64,000 bases of DNA, taken from the NCBI GenBank assembly GCA_945787015.1, contig CALZGM010000001.1, positions 62,001 through 126,000 of the forward strand. Direction: 5' to 3'. Both the position numbers and the translations under genes were made by a program. The stretch's first letter is position 1, and every line of letters starts with the position of its first letter. Shown piece after piece: positions 35,915 to 44,721 of this stretch. The notes beneath the pieces are model-generated. The model had not been told where the DNA came from. It was given only the letters and a program-made list of their open reading frames with translations, and searched no databases. Origin of the DNA: an uncultured Roseburia sp. (GTDB lineage Bacteria > Bacillota > Clostridia > Lachnospirales > Lachnospiraceae).

Positions 35915-36539
35915 TAGTCCGGAATATGTCAAGGATATGGGTACTCCGGAGCGATATATGGCAGTTTGCGAAGATTTTAAATCAGGAAAAGTAACGACGA
36001 GAAATCTTAAGAATAAGCAGAAAGCAATTTTCTTGGATTGTGATGGTGTCATTAACAAATACGTTGGTTTTTTAACAGATATTAATGATTTTGAACTGGA
36101 AGATGGTGTGACTGATGCCATTAGGAAAATAAATGAGAGTGAGTATCTTGCAATTGTTGTAACGAATCAGCCTGTGATAGCGCGAGGAGAAGTGACTTAT
36201 GAGGAATTAAGTGCAATCCATAATAAGATGGAAACTCTTCTTGGAAAAGAAGGGGCTTATTTGGATACGATTTATTATTGTCCGCATCATCCACACAAGG
36301 GATATGATGGAGAGATTCCAGAATTGAAAATTGAATGCGACTGCAGAAAGCCAAAGCCGGGAATGCTTATAAGAGCAGAAGAGGAGTTCAATATTGATTT
36401 GTCAAAATCATGGATAATTGGTGATGGCGAGAACGATGTCATGGCAGGAAATGCGGCAGGTTGCCGGACAATTCGAATTAAGGAAGAAGAGAAATCGTTA
36501 CAATCATTAAAAGAAGCGGTAGAGCTAATTTTAGGGTAG
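35760..36539 (+). CDS. HAD phosphatase domain, N-terminally truncated from a nucleotidyltransferase-HAD fusion
   Basis: From about 35850 the frame encodes DLDRQMLKPLSGTGKMYCYD, DMGTPERY and then a full HAD phosphatase (IFLDCDGVINKYVGFL, zinc-type CPHH...CDC, IIGDGENDVMAGNAAGC), like heptose-bisphosphate phosphatase GmhB. The part before the HAD domain is the characteristic tail of a sugar nucleotidyltransferase, as in HddC-GmhB-type two-domain proteins. The preceding domain is absent and replaced by a truncated membrane gene. ATG 35760 would give a non-native leader; ATG 35901, within GTGKMYC, is a plausible remaining start. The phosphatase motifs are complete, so it may still function. Confidence 0.68.
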   Translation: MVDLISMFLFISYAKELFLFLFFCFGLWCLILDLDRQMLKPLSGTGKMYCYDSPEYVKDMGTPERYMAVCEDFKSGKVTTRNLKNKQKAIFLDCDGVINKYVGFLTDINDFELEDGVTDAIRKINESEYLAIVVTNQPVIARGEVTYEELSAIHNKMETLLGKEGAYLDTIYYCPHHPHKGYDGEIPELKIECDCRKPKPGMLIRAEEEFNIDLSKSWIIGDGENDVMAGNAAGCRTIRIKEEEKSLQSLKEAVELILG

Positions 36540-36550
36540 GGAAAAAATTT

Positions 36551-37109
36551 ATGAAAAAATTTATGAAAAATATGGATATTGATTGCTGCAGTAGTGTGGT
36601 TAGTGGGATGTTACCTAATAGGACAGTATAGGTACCCGGATAGAGGAGAACAATTGGTTCAAGCTGAGCAGACTCAAGATGAGAATGTAAATCAGTCGGT
36701 CTGGAGTGAGTTTGATTTAGAGTTTGAGGGAAGTGAAAAGACTTCTGATAACCCGTGGGGATATACAACTGGAATTATTGATACAGATTTTGCAGGGGAA
36801 TGTATACTTCTAAATCCAAACACGTCAGTTACATTAAATATACCTGAGAATTTGGATTCACTTAATCTTGCTTTTAAAATACATCCTTGGGTAGCTGAAT
36901 CTTCGGATGGGGCTGGTATTATTGTTCAATATCTAGACTTAAACCAAAATATAGTTAAGGAAATCTGTTTAGATGTTATAAATGGAGAAGAATGGTTTAG
37001 TTATTCAATTGAATCAATAGATGAAAATGATACAAATGTTCGATTAACATGTAATAATGGTAAGAACAATAATGATACTGCAGATTGGGTTATAATTGCT
37101 CTGCATTAA
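36551..37109 (+). pseudogene. Membrane-anchored extracellular protein with N-terminal frameshift
   Basis: The main frame (from TTG 36579) encodes a hydrophobic segment IAAVVWLVGCYLIGQYRY, an acidic linker and a beta-rich domain of about 120 residues. No ATG is available in this frame: a stop lies at 36564. All nearby ATGs (36551, 36563, 36572) are one base off. Removing one A from the run at 36566-36570 would join ATG 36551 to the frame as MKKFMKIWILIAAVV, a normal signal-anchor. The ATGs lie in a 12-bp tandem repeat (36542-36565). I do not recognise the outer domain. Confidence 0.55.
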
Positions 37110-37262
37110 GGAGAATGTTTCTTATAAAGTTACAGGGAATAAGAATTTTTAAATTAACTAACACTTGCTATTTACTGTTTCATTAATATACCTAAGATTG
37201 TAAAAATTGGATGGAAGGCACTTGGAGATTTTGGATTATTTAAGAGAGGAATGAAGTAAGAA

Positions 37263-37715
37263 ATGGATTTTAAAATAAATGTAGAGAAGTATAAAGACGT
37301 TATTCCTTATTTGTTTTTTGGAGTATGCACTACATTAGTAAATGTAATTACATACTGGGTTTGTGCTCACCCATTAGGAATTAATACTATGGTAAGTACC
37401 ATTGTTGCATGGATATTAGCTGTATTATTTGCATATGTGACGAACAGAAAATGGGTATTCCATAGTGAAGCAAAAACTAAAAAAGAGATTGTTAAAGAGA
37501 TGGTTTCGTTTTTTGGTTGCAGGCTGGCAACCGGAGTGGTTGACTGGGGTTGCATGTTTGTGTTTGTGCAGATTCTTAGATGGAATGATGTTATAATTAA
37601 ATTTGTAGCCAATTTGTTGGTTATTATTCTCAATTATGTGGCGAGTAAGTTGGTTATCTTTAAAAATAATCAGAACTTTGATAGGAAAGATATGGGTGAT
37701 TCTGAGAATAGATAA
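37263..37715 (+). CDS. GtrA-family membrane protein
   Basis: A 150-residue, four-helix protein of PF04138: YLFFGVCTTLVNVITYWVC, AYVTNRKWVFHSE and LNYVASKLVIFKN are the family signatures. GtrA proteins are thought to move undecaprenyl-phosphate sugars made by GtrB across the membrane for GT-C enzymes. GAGGAATG lies upstream. It is followed by two GT-C genes (37.9 and 39.5 kb) and a GtrB (41.4 kb), which completes the three-part module. Confidence 0.92.
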   Translation: MDFKINVEKYKDVIPYLFFGVCTTLVNVITYWVCAHPLGINTMVSTIVAWILAVLFAYVTNRKWVFHSEAKTKKEIVKEMVSFFGCRLATGVVDWGCMFVFVQILRWNDVIIKFVANLLVIILNYVASKLVIFKNNQNFDRKDMGDSENR

Positions 37716-37839
37716 AATTAAACAGATAGACAAACTAATTGGAATACTTATTATGTTTGCCTTTACGCTGTTAATTGCAACCGATTATATTAATATGGAG
37801 ACCTTATGCAGTATCCGTCGATGCATACATGAAAACTGA
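37696..37839 (+). pseudogene. 47-codon membrane-protein fragment
   Basis: GTG 37696 with AGGAAAG six bases upstream overlaps the GtrA gene end and encodes one hydrophobic segment (LIGILIMFAFTLLIATDYI) before a stop. It looks like the N-terminus of a GT-C membrane gene whose remainder is gone. Whether it is translated is unknown. Confidence 0.35.
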
Positions 37840-37901
37840 CACACAGTGTGGAGGTGAGCGGGATTTTTTAAGCGAAGATTAGGTCTTTCAGGGAGCGAGA
37901 G

Positions 37902-39515
37902 ATGAGTGATTTAAAAGAAATGACTGCTAAAATCAGTAGAAAACTAATAGAAAACAGATACATATTGAATATGGAACAATATGTTTTTGGAATATTATAT
38001 TTAATGATTTTTTTTCAGATACTTATTGGAACGAAAGCTTGGTATTCTAAACTTCAGAGTGTTAGCACAGGCAGAATTGTAGGAGTGGCATTTGTAACAA
38101 TTATATTTTTAGTTGCATTTAAAAAACTAATTCGGCGGTTGAACTGTTCCTTTATGCTAATTTTGTGGATGATATGGATAGGTATTCAGATTATATATAT
38201 TTATACTACTTTCTCTCAGACGGGGTCTGATGCTTATGTTATAAATTACTATGCATATTGGATTTCTCAAAAAGAATTGGAAAATTTTTTTTATGGTTAT
38301 TTTGCAAGGTACCAGAATAATATTGGTTTAGTATGGATATTGCACTTGTTTTATGCGTTTGTTAATAATTTTATTTCTTTGGCATTTGAGGATACTTGGC
38401 TTTTGCTAGCGGTGTTAGCAGCAATATTTGCAGATATTGCTATCTACTTTACTGTAAAATTCTCCAGCGCATATTTGGGCAAGGAGTATGATGGTCTTGC
38501 TTTTGTTTTTTCCTGTTTGCTTATAGGATTGAGTGAAGAAGGCTCTATTTTCTATTCGGATATTGTATCCTTGTGGACAGTTCCGTGCTTTTTCTATTTG
38601 CTTACAAAAACCAGTCAGTTGGACATGGTAGGGAAGCAGACTTTTAAATACTACATTATTATGGGAGTTGTTTTAGGAATTGGTGGCTGGCTAAAGCCAC
38701 AAGTGCTTATTTGTTTTATTGCGTATGCTATTTTTAAAATATTCAGTAAAGATTCTGTAAAGAAAAAAGTGTATGCAATTTTGCTTGTTGGAAGTATTGT
38801 TTTGATGAGCCGATTTTTATTATCAACGTTATCTGATATGTGGTTTCAAGCAACATTGCCGGAGCAACTGGGAGATAGCCAGCAGTATATGGATGACTAT
38901 AAATACCCCATGATACATTGGCTGAATATGGGCGTTAATTATGAGGCGATGGGTGCATATAATTTTGATGATGACGAATATACAGAGTCTATAAAAGGAC
39001 TTGAAAATAAAAAAGCAGCATTGACAGAATCTCTAATAGATCGCTTGCAGTCACATACAATGAAGGAATGGTGTCAATATTTAAACAATAAAGTAATATC
39101 GGGGCTTCAGAATGGAAGTTTTAGTCAGGAATATGTGTGGAAGGGAGAATTACTGAATAAAGAACAGAATTCGTGTGTACTGCAAAAGTATTTTGTGGCA
39201 GCTAATGATGAATATTATAATTGTCTTGGAATTATCATACAAACTGTATATTTGCTTTGTATGTTCGGTGTAGCAGTAGTAGTATGGAAAAAAGACGATA
39301 AATTGTATGAAAATCCTGTGCTGGATGTTGGTACGATATCATTGTTGGGAATTATTATTTTTTTAGCTATATTTGAACGAAATATTCGTTATTTTTATAC
39401 ATATATTCCCGTGATAATTGTCTTGGGAATTTCAAGCTGGAAACGATATCAGTGTGAGACATATAAATCGGAGAATATTTGTGAGGGGAAAGGAAAGGCA
39501 AATGATGAAAAATAA
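37902..39515 (+). CDS. GT-C-type membrane glycosyltransferase-like protein
   Basis: 537 residues with about twelve hydrophobic helices. The acidic outer loop QTGSDAYVINYYAYWISQ (about residues 107-125) and YFARYQNNIGLVWILHLFY have the arrangement seen in GT-C enzymes that use lipid-linked sugars. GGGAGCGAG precedes the ATG. Its end overlaps the next GT-C gene by 14 bases. Together with gtrA upstream and gtrB at 41.4 kb it should form a side-chain addition module; sugar and acceptor are unknown. Confidence 0.7.
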   Translation: MSDLKEMTAKISRKLIENRYILNMEQYVFGILYLMIFFQILIGTKAWYSKLQSVSTGRIVGVAFVTIIFLVAFKKLIRRLNCSFMLILWMIWIGIQIIYIYTTFSQTGSDAYVINYYAYWISQKELENFFYGYFARYQNNIGLVWILHLFYAFVNNFISLAFEDTWLLLAVLAAIFADIAIYFTVKFSSAYLGKEYDGLAFVFSCLLIGLSEEGSIFYSDIVSLWTVPCFFYLLTKTSQLDMVGKQTFKYYIIMGVVLGIGGWLKPQVLICFIAYAIFKIFSKDSVKKKVYAILLVGSIVLMSRFLLSTLSDMWFQATLPEQLGDSQQYMDDYKYPMIHWLNMGVNYEAMGAYNFDDDEYTESIKGLENKKAALTESLIDRLQSHTMKEWCQYLNNKVISGLQNGSFSQEYVWKGELLNKEQNSCVLQKYFVAANDEYYNCLGIIIQTVYLLCMFGVAVVVWKKDDKLYENPVLDVGTISLLGIIIFLAIFERNIRYFYTYIPVIIVLGISSWKRYQCETYKSENICEGKGKANDEK

Positions 39516-41331
39516 AATAAAAAACAATATGATGCTTATATTATTTGGGGTATTTACAGTTCTTATTTACCTTCAGCATCAGTTTGTATATATGTATTTT
39601 GATGATTTTGGTTATGCAAGTCTGTCATATGGATATAGTGGCTGGGATGGTGGCATGAATTTTTCTGTTATTGATGTTTTGAAATTCTTGCTATGGCAGT
39701 ATTTTAATTGGGGAGGAAGGGTTATTCCATTTTTCTTTGAAATTGTATCTTTGAAAATAGGGCTTGGGTTTATTCGTATTGTACAAACAGTAATTATTTG
39801 CACAATAAATTTCATTCTATTTCAAATGCTTAAAGGAAAAGATCAATTTAATAATCTGATGGTGGTTGTTTTACTATTTTCTTTTTACGCTGGGATGGGA
39901 TTAGAAACTCTTCGAAATGGAGTATATTGGTTTACCGCGAGTGTACTGTATTTATGGCCGTTACTTTTTTTCTTTTTGGCAGTGTATTTATATGAAAAAG
40001 TAGAAAAATTAAGTGCTTTGTCGGTATGTGTGACAATATTGTTTTTTTTCGCAGCATTCTCATATGAACAAATAGCAGTTATGGTAGTTGTTTATGTCTT
40101 GGTTAAAACCGTTTATGAAACACTTAGGAATCGCAAGATAGAACGATATAGAGTTATTATTTTAGGAGGTGCAATATGTGGAGCAATGCTGGAGTTACTG
40201 GCACCGGGAAATTTTGCGAGAAGTAAAAATGAATCTTATACGGAGTTTTATAACACACCTTTTTTGAAGAGAACTTGTACGAATTTGTGTCGTGTTTTAG
40301 ATATTAATATTGGCAAAGATAATTATTTGTTGGCATTGTCAATAGGCATTGCAGTTGCAATAATAGCTGTTTTTTTATGGCAGAAGAGGAAAATTTCTTT
40401 CAGACTATTTATACAAGATGGGATTTTGATTGGTATACTGACTATATTATATGCAGTAAGCTTTTTAGGAATAATTAATAATGATATTATCAGGTTTTTC
40501 GGGTATGGAGTTTTAGCAATACTATTTATAATTCATGCTGTTGCGTATTTTATTGCTAAGGGAAAAAGTTGGATGATATGGCTTTTGCTTGCAGGTCTAT
40601 GTTCGCAAGGGATGATGATTTTTTCACCAACAATTCCTGAAAGATGTGCTATACCATTTGCATTTGTTCTTCATTTCCTGTTGACTTATATATTTGTAGA
40701 AGGAATTGATGGGGCAAAAAGAAAGTATTTTGTTCCGGTATTTACAATTGTTATTGTATTGTCTTGGATAAACTTTTTTGGAATCATGAATGGATATTAT
40801 GAAAATTCTCAAATTAATGAAATGAATCATTACGAATTATTGGAAAAATCAAAAAGAATTCAGCTTGGAGAAGATTGCAAACGAATTCTTTTATATAAAT
40901 TGAATGATGATAGATATGCTTCTGATATGCCTTATCAGCAGGATTATATGGAGTATTGGTGGAAGAGATATTATTCAATACCGCAAGAGGTCAATTTTAT
41001 TTGGATTGAGTATGATGAACCAAGTATATATCATGAAAAAATAGAGACGTCAGAATATAATTTGTTGTCAGTATGGCCAGACGTGATAGATTCGAGTTGC
41101 TCGTTTAATGAGGATGGAAGTATCAATATTTCAGCAACTCCTAATGTAATGTCAGATGATTTAGTGATTTGCATTAATGGTAAGCAATGCGAGACTGTAG
41201 TGGATGAATATTTTTTGTCGACATGTGTTCCCAAAAGTTTATTAGCAAGCGATTTGATAATACAAGTTAAAAGTACTGAAACAAATCAGATTACGGAAGC
41301 TGTTATCATGAAGGTCGAGTTAGACAATTAA
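39502..41331 (+). CDS. GT-C/DUF6056-like membrane protein
   Basis: About 609 residues from ATG 39502; the frame is open further upstream, but that part overlaps the previous gene. About eleven hydrophobic segments are followed by a soluble tail of some 170 residues. VYMYFDDFGYASLSYGY supplies the acidic outer-loop residues, RNGVYWFTASVLYLWPL and ELLAPGNFARS resemble the DUF6056 group. The tail (residues about 490-609) looks beta-rich. Probably transfers a lipid-linked sugar outside the membrane, in one unit with the previous gene. Confidence 0.68.
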   Translation: MMKNKIKNNMMLILFGVFTVLIYLQHQFVYMYFDDFGYASLSYGYSGWDGGMNFSVIDVLKFLLWQYFNWGGRVIPFFFEIVSLKIGLGFIRIVQTVIICTINFILFQMLKGKDQFNNLMVVVLLFSFYAGMGLETLRNGVYWFTASVLYLWPLLFFFLAVYLYEKVEKLSALSVCVTILFFFAAFSYEQIAVMVVVYVLVKTVYETLRNRKIERYRVIILGGAICGAMLELLAPGNFARSKNESYTEFYNTPFLKRTCTNLCRVLDINIGKDNYLLALSIGIAVAIIAVFLWQKRKISFRLFIQDGILIGILTILYAVSFLGIINNDIIRFFGYGVLAILFIIHAVAYFIAKGKSWMIWLLLAGLCSQGMMIFSPTIPERCAIPFAFVLHFLLTYIFVEGIDGAKRKYFVPVFTIVIVLSWINFFGIMNGYYENSQINEMNHYELLEKSKRIQLGEDCKRILLYKLNDDRYASDMPYQQDYMEYWWKRYYSIPQEVNFIWIEYDEPSIYHEKIETSEYNLLSVWPDVIDSSCSFNEDGSINISATPNVMSDDLVICINGKQCETVVDEYFLSTCVPKSLLASDLIIQVKSTETNQITEAVIMKVELDN

Positions 41332-41398
41332 CATTTATAAAAATAAAAAAGGAAGGAAAAAGGATTTTTTTGTTAAAGAAAAGCCTGAAGGAAATGAA

Positions 41399-42382
41399 AT
41401 GGAAAAGAAAGGATTGCCAATTTTATGGATTGTAATTCCGTGCTACAATGAACGTGAGGTGTTGCCGGTGGCCACTCCTCAATTTTTGGAGGAGTTAAAC
41501 AGTCTCATTTCAATGGGAAAAATAAGTGAGCAAAGTAAGATTTTATTTGTCAATGATGGATCAAAGGATGAGACTTGGGAAATTATATGCAAGTTGGCCG
41601 CAGAAAATAAACAGATTATTGGAATCAGCCAAAGTAGAAACAGAGGACATCAGAATGCTGTACTGGCAGGTTTGATGGAAGCAAAGGATAAGTGTGACAT
41701 TACAATTTCAATAGATTGTGATGGACAGGATGATATTACTGCGATGACACAAATGGTAGAAGAATATTTAAATGGTGCAGAAGTTGTGTATGGTGTGCGC
41801 AGCAAGAGAGATACAGATACATTTTTTAAGCGATTTACTGCGGAAGGATTCTATAAGTTATTAAATGCAATGGGGGCAGAGGTTGTATTTAATCATGCGG
41901 ATTATAGACTGATTAGTTCAAGAGTTTTGGAAGAATTTGAGGATTATCAGGAGGTGAATATCTTTTTAAGAGGATTAATCCCATTGGTGGGATTTAAGAG
42001 CTCTTCTGTATACTATGAGAGACATGAACGTTTAGCAGGGGAAAGTCATTATCCTCTTAGTAAGATGTTACACCTTGCTTTTGACGGAATTACAAGTTTG
42101 TCGGTTAAACCAATTTCTATGATTGCGGGAATAGGATGTATTGTGAGCGTAATAGGTTTTATTGGAATTGTATGGGCCTTTATTATGGCAATATTGGGGA
42201 ATACGGTTGCCGGATGGGCATCTATAATATGTGTAGTATGTTTTTTAGGTGGAATTCAACTATTATCATTAGGAGTAATTGGGCAATACATAGGAAAGAT
42301 ATATATGGAATCAAAACATCGTCCAAGATATATTATTAGTGATCGTACATGGGAAAAATATGAACGACATTATAAAGGCTAG
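41399..42382 (+). CDS. GtrB-like polyprenyl-phosphate glycosyltransferase
   Basis: A 327-residue GT2 with a full metal site (SIDCDGQDD), VNDGSKDETW and SRNRGHQNAVLAG, plus two C-terminal membrane helices (about 235-260 and 270-295). This is the donor-making enzyme of the gtrA/GT-C/gtrB module; it would charge undecaprenyl phosphate with a hexose. GAAGGAA precedes the ATG. A decayed region follows its stop. Confidence 0.9.
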   Translation: MEKKGLPILWIVIPCYNEREVLPVATPQFLEELNSLISMGKISEQSKILFVNDGSKDETWEIICKLAAENKQIIGISQSRNRGHQNAVLAGLMEAKDKCDITISIDCDGQDDITAMTQMVEEYLNGAEVVYGVRSKRDTDTFFKRFTAEGFYKLLNAMGAEVVFNHADYRLISSRVLEEFEDYQEVNIFLRGLIPLVGFKSSSVYYERHERLAGESHYPLSKMLHLAFDGITSLSVKPISMIAGIGCIVSVIGFIGIVWAFIMAILGNTVAGWASIICVVCFLGGIQLLSLGVIGQYIGKIYMESKHRPRYIISDRTWEKYERHYKG

Positions 42383-42567
42383 AGTATAGTAAGTATACTA
42401 ACAATTTAGATGAAGGGAATAATTGATAAGTTATCACATGAGGGCAATTGATAGTGATTCAGGTGGAGAGGAAGATTGTAAATCTGGTTTTACGATATAA
42501 GGATGTGATTTTCTTTTGAATAATAAGTATTCCTTCATTATTAGTACGATATAGTGGGAGCGATTTT
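42383..42567. other. Non-coding start of the recombination zone
   Basis: No reading frame or clear signal is seen between the GtrB stop and the GT-C relic; it is short, A/T-rich and contains several stop codons in every frame. Confidence 0.4.
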
Positions 42568-42705
42568 ATGACAGATGATATGGGAGGATTTTTATTGTCA
42601 AGGTATGATGAGATAAAGAGTAATGGTGGTTTTAGTGCATTGAAAAATCAAACGGGTGATTATAATTTGCTATATCAAACAATTATTGCTGCTATGACAT
42701 TGTGA
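42568..42705 (+). pseudogene. Relic of a GT-C membrane gene
   Basis: Forty-five codons read MTDDMGGFLLSRYDEIKSNG and then GDYNLLYQTIIAAMTL before a stop. An acidic stretch followed by GDYNxxY and a hydrophobic start is the layout around the first outer loop of bacterial GT-C enzymes. No initiator region or following helices remain, so this is best read as a deletion remnant. Confidence 0.5.
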
Positions 42706-42809
42706 ATATGGTAAATAAATTAATGTTATATTAGGAGTGAAAAGAAAACTGGCATTATAGCAAATATCAAGGAAAAGAACTGAAACGAATAGGGGAACAA
42801 AAGAAAACT

Positions 42810-43310
42810 ATGGATGATTATTTACATAAATGTGTATATTATATAGAATGGATTGCCCAAAATATTCTGCGGGTGATTTCTGCATTGCTACATAGAGATT
42901 TTGGCGAAGAGACTTTCAGGAATTTTCTACAATTTATAAAATTCGGGCTGGTTGGGGTAAGTAACGTTTTTATATCCTATGTGATATATGCTGTTTCCCT
43001 AGTGGTTTTGCAAAAAATGGGATTCTTTCACCCGGCAGATTACATCAGCGCGCAGATTTTTGCCTTTTTCCTTAGCGTATTGTGGTCCTTCTACTGGAAT
43101 AATCGGCTGGTTTTTATTGCCGGTGAAGGGAAAACGCGTTCTATATGGAAAGCATTAATAAAAACATATATTTCCTATTCCGTTTCCGGTCTGTTTGTTA
43201 ATAGCGCGTTGCTGTTACTCTGGATACAGGTATTTCAGGAAGACAAAAGGTGTCAGGTAAACAAAAGAAAAAATAAACTTTCTAAAATAACCATAAACCG
43301 TCTGTATTGA
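42810..43310 (+). pseudogene. Truncated GtrA copy with foreign 3' tail
   Basis: The first about 145 residues match the intact GtrA at 44.05 kb closely (IKFGLVGVSNVFISYVIYAV, SFYWNNRLVFIAGEGKTRS) and stop matching at LLLWIQVF. The remaining 21 codons (QEDKRCQVNKRKN onward) come from the 226-bp direct repeat starting at 43244. The last membrane helix of GtrA is thus lost. The about 60 bases before its ATG also match those before the intact copy, so the two arose by duplication. Confidence 0.8.
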
Positions 43311-43469
43311 GTCGATTTGGAAAGGATTAACCAACCAGATATTGTTTGGAATCATATCAAATTTTCAGGATGATTATGAAAATAAAAAGGTACCCGGTAC
43401 CATTAAATTCACCCGGCATTATAGCAGATATCAAGGAGAAGAACGAAAACGGATGGGGGAACAAAAGAA
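43244..43469 (+). repeat. 226-bp direct repeat, copy 1
   Basis: Matches 43824-44049 with one visible difference (G at 43455, A at 44035). It contains the palindrome GGTACCCGGTACC at 43389-43401 and cuts off the gtrA copy at its left end. Confidence 0.9.
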
Positions 43470-43519
43470 GCCAAAAAGGTTCTGCGGGTGATTTCTGCTT
43501 TGTTACATAGAGATTTTGG
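43470..43519 (+). repeat. Fragment of the gtrA 5' region
   Basis: This stretch repeats 44099-44147 (the codons around AKKVLRVISALLHRDF), joined straight to repeat copy 1 with the 49 bases holding the start codon missing. It is a second partial gtrA copy. Confidence 0.75.
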
Positions 43520-43536
43520 AAAAGACATGGAAAAGC

Positions 43537-43563
43537 CAAAAGGTGTCAGGTAAACAAAAGAAA
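43537..43563 (+). repeat. 27-bp repeat shared with both 226-bp copies
   Basis: Identical to the first 27 bases of the 226-bp repeats (43244-43270 and 43824-43850). It joins the gtrA fragment to the GT2 relic, so all three copies lie at gene breakpoints. Confidence 0.85.
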
Positions 43564-43564
43564 T

Positions 43565-43840
43565 ATCCCTTATAGAAAGGTAGTATATGCAAATTGTGGA
43601 CTCAAGACAGATAACATTAAATATGAGGTTGTAGGCGGTACTGAATATCATAGCGATAAAAAAGAGAAGAATTTTAGATCTAATCTTGCCGTAGATTCAT
43701 TGATTTTATTTACGAAGATGGGATATAGCTTTGCAAAAACAATGACAATGTTAATGATGTTTATGTCCGTGTTTATGATTATATATTCGATTGTAATTTA
43801 TTCTACATTCACCCCAGTAAACGCAAAAGGTGTCAGGTAA
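43565..43840 (+). pseudogene. Relic of a GtrB-like GT2 gene
   Basis: An open frame without start encodes IPYRKVVYANCGLKTDNIKY, then LAVDSLILFTKMGYSFAK and a hydrophobic MMFMSVFMIIYSIVIY. It matches residues of about 180-270 of the GT2 at 52411-53352 (IPYRKAIYMNCGLKTATLKY, LAEDSLILFTEVGYRFAS). Homology ends just before repeat copy 2. It is a clear C-terminal fragment of a paralogue. Confidence 0.78.
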
Positions 43841-44049
43841 ACAAAAGAAAAAATAAACTTTCTAAAATAACCATAAACCGTCTGTATTGAGTCGATTTGG
43901 AAAGGATTAACCAACCAGATATTGTTTGGAATCATATCAAATTTTCAGGATGATTATGAAAATAAAAAGGTACCCGGTACCATTAAATTCACCCGGCATT
44001 ATAGCAGATATCAAGGAGAAGAACGAAAACGGATAGGGGAACAAAAGAA
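43824..44049 (+). repeat. 226-bp direct repeat, copy 2
   Basis: Second copy, offset 580 bases from copy 1, carrying the same GGTACCCGGTACC palindrome (43969-43981). It runs up to the start of the intact gtrA gene, whose upstream segment forms its right end. Confidence 0.9.
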
Positions 44050-44053
44050 AAAC

Positions 44054-44575
44054 ATGGATAGTCACTTACAGAAATGTATAGATTATATAGAATGGATTGC
44101 CAAAAAGGTTCTGCGGGTGATTTCTGCTTTGTTACATAGAGATTTTGACGAAGAAGCTTTCAGAAATTTTGCGCAATTTATAAAATTTGGACTGGTTGGG
44201 GTAAGTAACGTTTTTATATCCTATGTTATATATGCTGTTTCCCTAATGATTTTGCAAAAAATGGGATTCTTTCACCCGGCAGATTATATCATTGCACAGA
44301 TTTTTGCCTTTTTTCTTAGCGTGTTGTGGTCCTTCTACTGGAATAATCGGTTGGTTTTTATTGCCGGTGAAGGTAAAACGCGTTCTATACGGAAAGCATT
44401 AGTAAAAACATATATTTCCTATTCCGTTACCGGTCTGTTTGTTAATAGCGCGTTGCTGGTACTCTGGGTACAGGTATTTCATATTTCAGAGTTCATTGCT
44501 CCGTTTATGAGTTTAATGATAAGTGTACCAATTAACTTTCTTATGAACAAGTTTTGGACGTTTCAGGATTGCTGA
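44054..44575 (+). CDS. GtrA-family membrane protein
   Basis: 173 residues with four helices and GtrA signatures FIKFGLVGVSNVFISYV, FYWNNRLVFIAGEGK and PINFLMNKFWTFQDC. ATG 44054 matches the start of the truncated paralogue at 42810; the longer frame from 43922 only reads through repeat DNA. It is the intact member of a duplicated pair. Its natural GtrB and GT-C partners are not adjacent any more, since the neighbouring genes are relics. It may serve the gtrB at 41.4 kb. Confidence 0.88.
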   Translation: MDSHLQKCIDYIEWIAKKVLRVISALLHRDFDEEAFRNFAQFIKFGLVGVSNVFISYVIYAVSLMILQKMGFFHPADYIIAQIFAFFLSVLWSFYWNNRLVFIAGEGKTRSIRKALVKTYISYSVTGLFVNSALLVLWVQVFHISEFIAPFMSLMISVPINFLMNKFWTFQDC

Positions 44576-44651
44576 GATTTGACAATCAAAATGAGCTTTT
44601 GTATAAATGTTTTTAACTTTGTGAAAAATAGAAGATATAGCTTAAAATCTG

Positions 44652-44680
44652 TTGACAGTATTATATTTGAGAGATATAAT
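44652..44680 (+). promoter_or_regulatory. Consensus promoter of HTH unit copy 1
   Basis: A perfect sigma-A promoter: TTGACA (44652-44657), 17 bases, TATAAT (44675-44680), about 40 bases before the first HTH start. In copy 2 the -10 reads TATGTT. Confidence 0.85.
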
Positions 44681-44721
44681 AATTAGACTATTAACAAATG
44701 GAGATAATGTGGAGGAATCAT

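Noticed and set aside
43922-44053. Extended N-terminus of the intact GtrA
   Set aside because: It reads through the 226-bp repeat; the truncated paralogue and normal family length both support ATG 44054.
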